NCBI RefSeq assembly: GCF_036880985.1
Contig: NZ_JBAJNO010000009.1
Coordinates: 2,108,001 to 2,172,000, forward strand
Direction: 5' to 3'
Length of the DNA: 64,000 nt
Source of the DNA: Limibacter armeniacum
GTDB taxonomy: Bacteria > Bacteroidota > Bacteroidia > Cytophagales > Flammeovirgaceae
Each line of letters opens with the position of its first letter. Positions within the stretch are counted from its first letter, which is position 1. Below, piece by piece: positions 26,863 through 34,313 of this stretch. The notes under the pieces are model-generated. The model was not told where the DNA came from. It made no database searches and saw nothing but the letters and a program-made list of their open reading frames with translations. The translations under genes and the position numbers were made by a program.

Positions 26863-27495
26863 TTGTGTATGAGAAACAAATGGAATGACCTAGCCGGCAA
26901 ATATTCTCAGAATCATATTCTGATTACTAAGCTCTACAATGAGCTCATCCGTAAGTACAATGAAACCAAACGCCACTACCACAACCTCTCTCACATTCAA
27001 GGGATGCTTTATAATGTAGAGAAGTTTCAGGATATGGCAGAAGATTATGATGCCCTACAATTTGCCGTATGGTACCATGATGCCATTATGGCAACCCTCC
27101 GAAGTGACAATGAAGCACAAAGTGCGATTATGGCAAAAGATGCGCTACTTCAGCTTGGAATTGCGCCAGAAAGGATCCAAAAGGTAATCAACCTAATATG
27201 TCGTACTGCTAATCACCTTGAGCAAAAAGAATCTGACACGGTAGATACCGCTATCATGTTGGATGCTGACCTTGTCATTTTGGGTTCTGAACCTGATCGT
27301 TACAGACAATACGCTGACCAGATCAGGCAAGAATATCAGGTAATCCCTTTCTTTATTTTCAAGGAAAAGAGGAAACAGATGCTCCATAAGTTCTTGGAGG
27401 TACCATTTATCTACCGCCTCCCTGATGTTAGGGAAAAACTGGAAGAACAAGCAAGGTGGAATATTGAGAATGAACTTAAGCGATTAGGAGCATAA
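26863..27495 (+). CDS. Predicted HD-superfamily metal-dependent phosphohydrolase (COG4339-like)
   Basis: Small cytoplasmic HD protein. It shows NETKRHYHNLSHIQGML with a metal-binding His, then FAVWYHDAIM (the HD pair), and MLDADLVILG with the last Asp ligand. The 210-residue length and the HYHNLSHI phrase match the COG4339 group of predicted hydrolases, for which no firm substrate is known. The gene is 14 bases before the 5-formyl-THF cyclo-ligase gene on the same strand, so they probably share a message from the promoter at 26446. The start could also be the ATG two codons later. Confidence 0.85.
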   Translation: MCMRNKWNDLAGKYSQNHILITKLYNELIRKYNETKRHYHNLSHIQGMLYNVEKFQDMAEDYDALQFAVWYHDAIMATLRSDNEAQSAIMAKDALLQLGIAPERIQKVINLICRTANHLEQKESDTVDTAIMLDADLVILGSEPDRYRQYADQIRQEYQVIPFFIFKEKRKQMLHKFLEVPFIYRLPDVREKLEEQARWNIENELKRLGA

Positions 27496-27509
27496 GTTGA
27501 CCGTTAGAG

Positions 27510-28055
27510 ATGAACAGCAAACAAACACTGAGAAAAAATATATTATCACAAAGAAAGGCACTCAGCGATGCGGAAGTCACACTACACAGCACTAAGATTG
27601 TTGAGCAACTCAAGAAGCTGATAGAGGAAAAGGACATAAAAACGGTCCACACTTACTTGCCTATTCAAAATGAAGTGGATACACTTCCATTGATTAAGTA
27701 TGCACTCGAATGTGGCTTACAAGTGGTAGTTCCTAAAACACTGGAAAATCGCTCACTAAAGCACTGTATTTTAACAAGTATGGAAGGACTGGTAATCGGT
27801 AAGTTCAATACGCTCTATCCAAAAACAGAGGAGGAATACAAAGGTACTTACGATATGATCATTGTACCTGCAGTAGCTTTTGACCATTTAGGAAACCGGA
27901 TAGGATATGGGGCGGGGTACTACGACACCTTTCTTCAGGATCACCATAAAGCCATTAAGGTTGGGGTGGCATACCCTTTTCAGGTAGTAGAAAATATTAC
28001 AGCAGAAGCACATGACATCCCTGTGGATCTCCTGATATGCAGTGAAGAGGAATAG
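27510..28055 (+). CDS. 5-formyltetrahydrofolate cyclo-ligase
   Basis: ATP-dependent conversion of 5-formyl-THF to 5,10-methenyl-THF, recycling an inhibitory folate in the cytoplasm. The N-terminal basic helix (KQTLRKNILSQRKAL) and the family signature NRIGYGAGYYDTFL are present, along with TYLPIQNEVDT and the closing HDIPVDLLIC. At 181 residues it is of full length. It follows the HD hydrolase gene by 14 bases. The stop codon lies inside an inverted repeat (28040-28070) shared with the convergent HAD gene. Confidence 0.94.
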   Translation: MNSKQTLRKNILSQRKALSDAEVTLHSTKIVEQLKKLIEEKDIKTVHTYLPIQNEVDTLPLIKYALECGLQVVVPKTLENRSLKHCILTSMEGLVIGKFNTLYPKTEEEYKGTYDMIIVPAVAFDHLGNRIGYGAGYYDTFLQDHHKAIKVGVAYPFQVVENITAEAHDIPVDLLICSEEE

Positions 28056-28070
28056 TCCCCCTCTTCACTG
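28040..28070. terminator. Hairpin between convergent genes, probable terminator
   Basis: CAGTGAAGAGG and CCTCTTCACTG form an 11-bp stem with a 9-base loop. It covers the stop codon of the cyclo-ligase gene and lies 20 bases from the end of the convergent HAD gene. There is no long T-run on either side, so termination may be weak or assisted. Confidence 0.5.
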
Positions 28071-28090
28071 TCTATATTCAAACGGCTTTC

Positions 28091-28753
28091 CTACAGCTTT
28101 TTCACAAGCTCAGGTAACTCCTTCATATCACTGATTACAGCCTTCGCTCCTAGCTCTAGTAGAATTTCGTCATGTCCATCCAGAATATGGCTAGCTCCCG
28201 TAAAGCCAATAACGTTCATACCTGCCGCTACTCCAGATATTACACCACTCTTGCTGTCTTCAATTACTACAACATCTTTGGGGTCTACACCTACCTTTTC
28301 TGCCGCATAGATATAAACATCAGGAGCTGGCTTAGGGTTAGGCACTACTTCAACAGCTGAAAAAATACCTCCTTCAAACATATCTTCCATTTGAGCAAAT
28401 TTCACTGCCATCTCGATATGCCTATGCCAACCATTTGACACTACCGCCTTAGGCAAAGGAATAGCCTTATATGCATCCTTAGTACCTTTAATGACCTGCA
28501 ACTCTTTTTCTGCAATTGTCATATGACGGTCTTCAGCTACCTGAAGTGCATTTTCAGGAAGGGTAAAGCAATATTCTCTTGAAAAGGATGTCAAAAGTCC
28601 GCTAAAGGTTTTACCTGAGCAGTTTTGCAGGTACTCATTCAAAGTGATAGGTACACCGAATTCATTTAGGTATTGTACCATCACGCGTGCGGCTATTATC
28701 TCACTGTCAATCAGTACGCCATCACAGTCACTAATCAAATATTTCATATTCAT
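28091..28753 (-). CDS. HAD-superfamily phosphatase/phosphomutase (beta-phosphoglucomutase-like)
   Basis: Cytoplasmic HAD hydrolase with the four motifs in order: LISDCDGVLIDSE (nucleophile Asp9 and acid/base Asp11), VVSNGW (motif II), a Lys in NPKPAPDVYIYAA (motif III) and VVIEDSKSGVISGVAAG (motif IV). The cap is the small helical type after motif I. The 220-residue length and the motif wording place it in the group with phosphoglycolate phosphatase, beta-phosphoglucomutase and sugar-phosphatases; the substrate is not decided. It lies 55 bases after the TSUP transporter gene on the same strand. The start could also be the second ATG (28747). Confidence 0.88.
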   Translation of the reverse strand: MNMKYLISDCDGVLIDSEIIAARVMVQYLNEFGVPITLNEYLQNCSGKTFSGLLTSFSREYCFTLPENALQVAEDRHMTIAEKELQVIKGTKDAYKAIPLPKAVVSNGWHRHIEMAVKFAQMEDMFEGGIFSAVEVVPNPKPAPDVYIYAAEKVGVDPKDVVVIEDSKSGVISGVAAGMNVIGFTGASHILDGHDEILLELGAKAVISDMKELPELVKKL

Positions 28754-28808
28754 GGACGCAAAGATAATAGGCTCTTGAGGAATTTCAGTAAAAAGTATGA
28801 TTCATTAA

Positions 28809-29582
28809 TTAAATAGGAAGGATAGCAAATACCCCAAAGGTCTTAAAGATTGTCGCCAATATCATTACTACAAGTACCCACTTTACCAGCTTATTCACCC
28901 CAGGACGTTTTGCTACATACTTACCGGCGACCCAAGTACCAATCAATTGCCCTACTGCCAGTAAGATAGCCGCAAGCCAAGCCACTTGTCCTTTATAAAT
29001 AAAAATACAGAATACAGGAAGGCTATAAATTGCAATAATCAGCATCTTAATGGCATTGGAACGGATCATCCCTATGGATGAAGTAAAAGAAAATGCCACA
29101 ATAATCAGGATGCCTATACCAGCCTGCACGAACCCTCCATAAAAACCCACTCCCAAAAAAAAGAGAGATTGCAGCCAATGGTTTTTATTCCTCCCCACTC
29201 CTACCATATTTTTCTTCTGTTTTGGTTCAAAAAGTACACCGACCAGCATAAAAATCATAAGCCCTCCAACAACCATTTCCAGCAAATCAGCCTCAATATC
29301 TGTCGCTACAGATGCCCCAACCAAAGCACCAATCAAAGAAGGCACCACATAATGCATACTTGCCTGAATATCCAAAAGCCCTGATTTCTGAAATGTATAA
29401 GAACCTGATATATTTTGAACCAAAATCCCAAGGCGGTTAGTACCATTGGCAATATGGGCTGGCATACCTAGAAAAAACAGAAGAGATAGTGTAAAGATAG
29501 AGCCCCCGCCAGCCAAAGTATTGACAAGACCTGCCACTACTCCTGCTAACACGTAGGCTGTCATTTCAAATAGGTTTTCCAT
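28809..29582 (-). CDS. TSUP family transporter (TauE/SafE)
   Basis: Inner-membrane permease with about eight hydrophobic helices. The repeated pattern GVVAGLVNTLAGGGSIFTLS (first half) and GFYGGFVQAGIGILIIVAFS (second half) is the typical TauE/SafE signature. Members export or import small sulfur-containing or organic anions. The 257-residue length is normal. The gene is divergent from serS and upstream of a HAD phosphatase gene. No substrate can be named. Confidence 0.9.
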   Translation of the reverse strand: MENLFEMTAYVLAGVVAGLVNTLAGGGSIFTLSLLFFLGMPAHIANGTNRLGILVQNISGSYTFQKSGLLDIQASMHYVVPSLIGALVGASVATDIEADLLEMVVGGLMIFMLVGVLFEPKQKKNMVGVGRNKNHWLQSLFFLGVGFYGGFVQAGIGILIIVAFSFTSSIGMIRSNAIKMLIIAIYSLPVFCIFIYKGQVAWLAAILLAVGQLIGTWVAGKYVAKRPGVNKLVKWVLVVMILATIFKTFGVFAILPI

Positions 29583-29683
29583 GAAAGTGGGTTAACTTTT
29601 ACTGCGGACAATCAGTGAATGATGCACTGTAGAAAAACCGTCATGCATTCACAGGGTGAGAATTTTATTTTTAAGCTATTGTT

Positions 29684-29716
29684 TTGTCCTAGACCATGAT
29701 AAGTTAATTATATTTG
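29684..29716 (+). promoter_or_regulatory. Promoter of serS
   Basis: TTG (29684-29686), spacer of 22 bases, and TATATTTG (29709-29716), a full TAnnTTTG match. The predicted start near 29723 lies 23 bases before the chosen ATG, which also rules out the longer reading frame start at 29656. Confidence 0.6.
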
Positions 29717-29745
29717 TCTTCAAAATTTACATAAAAGAAAACGAG

Positions 29746-31020
29746 ATGCTTCAAGTTTCATACATACGCGATAATAAGGAAGAAGTCATCAAAGGACTTC
29801 TTAAAAAGAATTTCAAGAATGCTGAAGAAGCGGTAAATGAGGTGCTGACTCTTGATGAGGACAGAAGAAAAAGCCAAAAAGACCGTGACGACGCACTTCA
29901 GCAAGCTAATCTGGTTGCCCGTAAGATCGGTGAACTGATGAAAGCTGGCAAAAAAGAAGAAGCTGAAGGGGTAAAAGCAGAAGCTGCTTCCTATAAGGCT
30001 CAGTCTAAAGAAATGAGTGACAAGGTAGCAATGCTGGAGGAAAAACTTCAGACGCTACTTTACAATATTCCGAACGTGCCACATGCATCTGTTCCGGAAG
30101 GGTTCACTGCTGACGACAACGTCACTTTGTATGAAAAAGGTGACAAGCCTTCACTGCCAGAAGGTTCAAAACCTCACTGGGAACTGATCGAGGATTATGA
30201 CATCATTGACTTTGAAATGGGCAACAAGGTTACTGGTGCCGGTTTCCCTTTCTACAAAGGCAAAGGTGCTAGACTGCAAAGAGCATTGATCAACTTCTTC
30301 TTGGATGAAGCTGACAAGGCTGGTTACCGAGAGATTCAACCTCCTATCGTGATCAATGAAGCGTCAGGATACGGAACAGGTCAATTGCCTGACAAGGAAG
30401 GACAGATGTACCACATCGAGAATCATGACTTCTACCTGATTCCTACAGCTGAGGTTCCAATTACCAACATGTTTAGGGATGTAATTCTTGAAGAGAAGGA
30501 TCTGCCTCAGAAAATGACAGGTTATACACCATGTTTCAGAAGAGAAGCAGGCTCTTGGGGTGCACACGTAAGAGGTCTTAACAGACTTCACCAATTTGAC
30601 AAGGTAGAGTTGGTACGTATCGAAAAGCCTGAGAACTCATACAATGTATTGGAAGAGATGTCTGCTCATGTAGAAGGGCTGTTGGAAAAACTAGAGCTTC
30701 CATACAGAAAGCTTTTGCTGTGTGGTGGTGATCTTAGCTTTAATGCCACGCTATGTTATGACTTGGAAGTTTACTCTGCTGCTCAGGAAAAGTGGCTTGA
30801 AGTAAGCTCAGTAAGTAACTTTGAGACTTACCAAGCAAACAGACTAAAGCTTAGATACCGCGACAATAACAAAAAAACACAGCTGTTGCACACACTTAAC
30901 GGTAGTGCGTTGGCTTTGCCTCGTATCTTGGCAGCTATTCTGGAGAACAACCAAACACCTGAAGGCATCAAAATACCTAAAGTACTACAGCCTTACACAG
31001 GATTTGATGTTATCAAGTAA
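29746..31020 (+). CDS. serS: Seryl-tRNA synthetase
   Basis: Charges tRNA-Ser (and tRNA-Sec where present). The open frame begins at 29656, but the family start MLQVSYIRDNKEEV and the promoter both support the ATG at 29746, giving 424 residues, the normal length. The N-terminal long antiparallel coiled coil (about residues 28-105) is followed by the class II core. Motif 2 is in CFRREAGSWGAHVRGLNRLH, and motif 3 in NGSALALPRILAAILEN. Divergent from the TSUP gene; downstream lies rpsT with its own promoter. Confidence 0.97.
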   Translation: MLQVSYIRDNKEEVIKGLLKKNFKNAEEAVNEVLTLDEDRRKSQKDRDDALQQANLVARKIGELMKAGKKEEAEGVKAEAASYKAQSKEMSDKVAMLEEKLQTLLYNIPNVPHASVPEGFTADDNVTLYEKGDKPSLPEGSKPHWELIEDYDIIDFEMGNKVTGAGFPFYKGKGARLQRALINFFLDEADKAGYREIQPPIVINEASGYGTGQLPDKEGQMYHIENHDFYLIPTAEVPITNMFRDVILEEKDLPQKMTGYTPCFRREAGSWGAHVRGLNRLHQFDKVELVRIEKPENSYNVLEEMSAHVEGLLEKLELPYRKLLLCGGDLSFNATLCYDLEVYSAAQEKWLEVSSVSNFETYQANRLKLRYRDNNKKTQLLHTLNGSALALPRILAAILENNQTPEGIKIPKVLQPYTGFDVIK

Positions 31021-31025
31021 CAAGC

Positions 31026-31096
31026 GATAACCCTTCAATTACGCACATTTTTGCGCTATTTTTTGCAAAATATTGCGTATCATGCAAAAGGTTATC
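31026..31096 (+). other. Nested stem-loop region downstream of serS
   Basis: Three nested pairs can form: GATAACC with GGTTATC (31026-31032, 31090-31096), TACGC with GCGTA (31040-31044, 31075-31079) and TTTTGC with GCAAAA (31049-31054, 31065-31070). It lies in the serS 3' region and ahead of the rpsT promoter, so it is probably a 3' UTR structure. Function unknown. Confidence 0.4.
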
Positions 31097-31126
31097 ATGA
31101 TCTCGTGATTGATTAATCAAAAAGGG

Positions 31127-31157
31127 TTGCTTTATTTTATTTAAAATCATAATTTTG
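31127..31157 (+). promoter_or_regulatory. Promoter of rpsT
   Basis: TTG (31127-31129), a 20-base spacer and TAATTTTG (31150-31157) form a textbook Bacteroidetes promoter. The start would lie near 31164, giving a leader of about 60 bases. Confidence 0.75.
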
Positions 31158-31222
31158 CATTCCGTTTTGGGATTATAATAAGTAAAGCAATTAGTTAGGA
31201 TAATTTTTAATAAGACAATATA

Positions 31223-31474
31223 ATGGCTAATCACAAATCTGCGAAGAAAAGAATTCGCTCAAATGAGGCTAAGCGTCTGAGAAATAGATATCAGTTGAAA
31301 TCAACTCGTACTTTCATCAAGAAACTGAGAGCTACAACTGAGAAAGCAGAAGCTGAGGAACTGTTCAAGAAAGTTTCGTCTATGATCGACAAACTGGCTA
31401 AGAAGAACATCATCCACAAGAACAATGCTTCTAACAAGAAAGCAAAATTGGCTAAATTCGTGAACACGCTGTAA
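31223..31474 (+). CDS. rpsT: 30S ribosomal protein S20
   Basis: Small-subunit ribosomal protein binding 16S rRNA at the bottom of the body. It has the classic N-terminal MANHKSAKKRIRSNEAKR, a very basic composition, and the helical hairpin ending KLAKFVNTL. At 83 residues it is of full length. It is monocistronic between its own promoter (31127-31157) and a strong terminator (31496-31527), as S20 genes usually are. Confidence 0.97.
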   Translation: MANHKSAKKRIRSNEAKRLRNRYQLKSTRTFIKKLRATTEKAEAEELFKKVSSMIDKLAKKNIIHKNNASNKKAKLAKFVNTL

Positions 31475-31495
31475 GCCGTTCTTGGAATATACAGA

Positions 31496-31527
31496 AAGCC
31501 GAATCCTATCAGGATTCGGCTTTTTTT
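31496..31527 (+). terminator. Rho-independent terminator of rpsT
   Basis: AAGCCGAATCC and GGATTCGGCTT pair perfectly over 11 bp around a 5-base loop, followed by a T-run to 31527. It lies 21 bases after the stop codon. Confidence 0.93.
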
Positions 31528-31592
31528 ATAAATACAATTTCCCAAAGTTCATCTCGCTTCCAAACACTTTACCCCTTATTTGGTTTCTTAGT

Positions 31593-31626
31593 TTGACATT
31601 ATCATTTCAGCAACTTTCTATCTTTG
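31593..31626 (+). promoter_or_regulatory. Promoter of the ytxJ-bshA pair
   Basis: TTG (31593-31595, in TTTGACA) followed after 23 bases by TATCTTTG (31619-31626), a full TAnnTTTG match. The expected start near 31633 lies about 85 bases before ytxJ. Confidence 0.65.
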
Positions 31627-31717
31627 CTAGACAAGATAATATTCCGCTGAATGATAGTACAGAAGTAAACTTCGGTAACGATATTCAGCATTTAAATACA
31701 ACTTACTGGAATACAAT

Positions 31718-32047
31718 ATGCAATGGCATAACCTTACAACAGAAGAGCAAATTGCTCAAATCAAGGAAGAGTCTAAAGCTCAAAAAGTAATGATCTTTAA
31801 GCACAGCACCCGTTGCTCGATTAGCTCAATGGCTAAGAACCGTCTCGAAAGATCATGGCAAGAAGGTGAAGTATCCTTGAAGCCTTATTATCTTGACCTT
31901 ATTTCTTACAGAAATATCTCCAACAGGCTAGCTGATGAGTTTGGTGTACTCCACGAATCTCCACAAGTGCTAGTCATTGAAAATGGGAGCTGCGTATACG
32001 ACAACTCTCATATGGGAATCAATTATAATGAACTGAAAACACTCTGA
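31718..32047 (+). CDS. ytxJ: Bacillithiol-system redox protein YtxJ
   Basis: Small thioredoxin-fold protein (109 residues) of the YtxJ/DUF2847 family, believed to act as a monothiol bacilliredoxin-like factor in cells that use bacillithiol. The key phrase is FKHSTRCSISSMAKNRLE, with a single Cys in the position of the active site, followed by SPQVLVIENG with the cis-Pro region. It lies 106 bases before bshA on the same strand, and this neighbourhood strongly supports the assignment. The exact reaction is not established for the family. Confidence 0.9.
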   Translation: MQWHNLTTEEQIAQIKEESKAQKVMIFKHSTRCSISSMAKNRLERSWQEGEVSLKPYYLDLISYRNISNRLADEFGVLHESPQVLVIENGSCVYDNSHMGINYNELKTL

Positions 32048-32070
32048 AAGAGTAGTAAGTATAAGGTTAC

Positions 32071-32106
32071 ATTCAGGCAAAAGTCAAACAGTACTTTTGC
32101 CTGAAT
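32071..32106 (+). promoter_or_regulatory. 14-bp perfect inverted repeat between ytxJ and bshA
   Basis: ATTCAGGCAAAAGT (32071-32084) and ACTTTTGCCTGAAT (32093-32106) pair perfectly around an 8-base loop. No T-run follows, so it is not a standard terminator. The right arm contains TACTTTTG (32092-32099), a match to the -7 consensus, but without a TTG at the expected distance. It may reduce read-through into bshA, protect an mRNA end, or be a protein-binding site. Confidence 0.55.
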
Positions 32107-32153
32107 AGATCTGATCCTAAAGGGGGGTTACCTGTACACTACAGCATAGACTT

Positions 32154-33284
32154 ATGAAAATTGGTATTGTTTGCTATCCGACCTACGGAGGAAGTGGTGT
32201 TGTAGCCACAGAATTGGGGAAAGCGCTGGCCGCTACAGACAGATATGAAGTCCATTTCATCACGTACGATCAGCCTACCAGGTTGGACTTTTTCAACAAG
32301 AACCTATTCTATCACAAAGTTGATATCCGAACTTATCCGCTTTTCAAGTACCCGCCATATGAACTGGCTTTGGCTAGTAGCATGGTACAGGTAGTGAAAA
32401 ATGAACAACTTGACCTCCTGCATGTACACTATGCTATTCCTCATGCCTCTGCCGCATTTATGGCTAAGCAAATACTGAAAGCACAAGGTATTGACATTCC
32501 TGTTGTCACCACACTACATGGTACAGATATTACACTCGTTGGAAAAGATGAAACTTTCGAGCCTGTTGTATCTTTCAGTATCAATCAGTCTGATGGGGTA
32601 ACTGCCGTTTCTGAAAGTCTAAAGCAACAGACATTGGAATACTTTGATATTCAGTCAAGCACAGATATCAAAGTTGTCCCTAACTTTATAGACCTTGACC
32701 GTTTCAAAAGGCAGAAGAAAGACCACTTCAAGAAAGCTATCTGCCCGAATGGTGAAAAGCTGCTGATTCACATTTCGAATATGAGAAAAGTGAAACGCGC
32801 CAGTGATGTCATTAAAGTATTTGCCAAGGTAAGAAAAGAAATCCCTTGTAAGTTGCTGATGGTAGGTGATGGTCCCGAACGCACACACTTAGAAGAAACC
32901 TGCTACGATATTGGTGCTTGCCATGATGTACGTTTCCTTGGTAAACTGGATACCATTGAGGAAGTACTTTCTGTGGCAGATTTGTTTATTATGCCTTCTG
33001 CCAAGGAAAGTTTTGGTCTGGCTGCATTGGAAGCAATGGCTTGCGAAGTGCCTGTGATCTCCTCAAATGTAGGTGGGCTTCCTGAGTTGAATATCCAAGG
33101 TGTTACAGGGTTTATGAGTGATGTGGGAGATGTTGATGATATGGCTAGAAATACCATCCACATCTTGCAGGACGAGCATCTTCCTACTTTCAAAGCCAAT
33201 GCTAGAAAGCGTGCGGAAGATTTCTCTCTGGAAAACATCAGACCGCTTTACGAAGAAGTATACGAACAAGTACTGAAAAAATAA
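32154..33284 (+). CDS. bshA: N-acetyl-alpha-D-glucosaminyl L-malate synthase BshA
   Basis: First step of bacillithiol synthesis: transfers GlcNAc from UDP-GlcNAc to L-malate in the cytoplasm. The start MKIGIVCYPTYGGSGVVATE is diagnostic, with the GGSG loop that binds the sugar nucleotide. The GT4 C-terminal domain has EVLSVADLFIMPSAKESFGL with the catalytic E-x7-E region, then EAMACEVPVISSNVGGLPE. At 376 residues it is of full length. It lies behind ytxJ and before a strong terminator. The bshB and bshC genes are not in this window. Confidence 0.96.
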   Translation: MKIGIVCYPTYGGSGVVATELGKALAATDRYEVHFITYDQPTRLDFFNKNLFYHKVDIRTYPLFKYPPYELALASSMVQVVKNEQLDLLHVHYAIPHASAAFMAKQILKAQGIDIPVVTTLHGTDITLVGKDETFEPVVSFSINQSDGVTAVSESLKQQTLEYFDIQSSTDIKVVPNFIDLDRFKRQKKDHFKKAICPNGEKLLIHISNMRKVKRASDVIKVFAKVRKEIPCKLLMVGDGPERTHLEETCYDIGACHDVRFLGKLDTIEEVLSVADLFIMPSAKESFGLAALEAMACEVPVISSNVGGLPELNIQGVTGFMSDVGDVDDMARNTIHILQDEHLPTFKANARKRAEDFSLENIRPLYEEVYEQVLKK

Positions 33285-33289
33285 ATCAT

Positions 33290-33329
33290 AAAGGTCAGAT
33301 CAAGCTACAATGCTTTGTCTGACCTTTTT
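33290..33329 (+). terminator. Rho-independent terminator of bshA
   Basis: AAAGGTCAGA and TCTGACCTTT form a 10-bp outer stem, with a further short inner stem (AAGC/GCTT), followed by T and AT-rich sequence. It lies five bases after the bshA stop codon. Confidence 0.85.
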
Positions 33330-33378
33330 AATTTAGTAACAGGATTTTTCTATTCTCTACAAAACTCTTTTGCTACCT

Positions 33379-34284
33379 ATGTCTAAGAACGTTCTGATTA
33401 CTGGAGGTACTGGTCTTGTTGGAAGCCGTTTGACCGAACTCCTCTTCAATAAGGGCTATAATGTATCCTACCTGTCCCGATCCAAAAAAGAAGACCCTAA
33501 TATTGATTATTATGTCTGGGACACATCCAAAGGGTATATTGAAGATGGTGCCATCGAGAAAGCCGACTTTATAGTACACTTGGCCGGTACGAATGTGGCA
33601 GACAAACGTTGGACTGACCAGCAAAAGAAGAAAATACTCAAAAGTCGTATCCAGACAGCTACCTTACTCGCTGAAAAAATCCAGACCTCCTCCCATAAGC
33701 CAGAAGCATTTATCTCAGCTTCTGCTGTAGGGTATTATGGACATACCAATAATGTACTGATGCAAGAAAGTGCTAAGCCCGGCAAAGACTTTCTGGCAGA
33801 AGTATGTGTAGCTTGGGAAAATGCAGCTGACCTCATTGCCCAACAAGGAATCCGTACAGCCAAAATAAGGGTTGGAATTGTATTGGCTAAAAACGGCGGC
33901 GCCTTGGATAAAATGTCGACCACAGCCAGATTTCTGATGGGAGCACCATTAGGAAATGGCAAGCAATACCTTTCCTGGATTCACATTGACGATCTTGCCA
34001 ATATGTTTATACATGCCATTGAAAACCCCAATATGGAAGGTCCCTATAACGGCGTAGCGCCAAATCCGGTCACTAATGAAGAGATGACCAAAGCCATTGG
34101 CGAAACACTTCACCGACCTGTAATCTTGCCAAACGTCCCTTCTTTTGCTTTAAAACTGATGATGGGAGAAATGGCAGAAATGTTACTCCATGGAACCAAA
34201 GCTTCCTCCGAAAAAATAGAGAAGGCAGGCTTCCAATTCCTTTATCCGGAACTGAAACCTGCCTTGATGAAGCTACTTCGGTAA
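33379..34284 (+). CDS. TIGR01777 family NAD(P)-binding epimerase/oxidoreductase (SDR39U1-like)
   Basis: Atypical short-chain dehydrogenase. Although the frame opens at a TTG (33370), the ATG at 33379 begins MSKNVLITGGTGLVGSRLTE, with the GGTGxxG dinucleotide-binding loop directly at the N-terminus as usual. Other family marks are the phrase IVHLAGTNVADKRWT, the SASAVGYYG segment holding the Tyr of the active site, and the C-terminal DUF1731 domain ending ELKPALMKLLR. The length is 301 residues. The substrate is unknown for bacterial members. It is convergent with the M16 gene, with only six bases between the stop codons. Confidence 0.92.
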   Translation: MSKNVLITGGTGLVGSRLTELLFNKGYNVSYLSRSKKEDPNIDYYVWDTSKGYIEDGAIEKADFIVHLAGTNVADKRWTDQQKKKILKSRIQTATLLAEKIQTSSHKPEAFISASAVGYYGHTNNVLMQESAKPGKDFLAEVCVAWENAADLIAQQGIRTAKIRVGIVLAKNGGALDKMSTTARFLMGAPLGNGKQYLSWIHIDDLANMFIHAIENPNMEGPYNGVAPNPVTNEEMTKAIGETLHRPVILPNVPSFALKLMMGEMAEMLLHGTKASSEKIEKAGFQFLYPELKPALMKLLR

Positions 34285-34290
34285 ACTGAA

Positions 34291-34313
34291 TTATTCTTTT
34301 GGAGAAAGAATAA
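34291..34313 (-). terminator. Hairpin at the end of the M16 gene
   Basis: TTATTCTTT and AAAGAATAA pair perfectly over 9 bp with a 5-base loop, and include the stop codon of the minus-strand peptidase gene next to the convergent epimerase gene. The stem is AT-rich and no clear T-run follows, so terminator activity is uncertain. Confidence 0.35.

Noticed and set aside
29656-29745. N-terminal extension of seryl-tRNA synthetase
   Set aside because: The -7 element lies inside the extension, so it cannot be translated from this promoter, and the family starts at the later ATG.
31482-31790. 102-codon frame between rpsT and ytxJ
   Set aside because: It begins before the rpsT terminator, overlaps ytxJ in another frame and crosses the ytxJ promoter.
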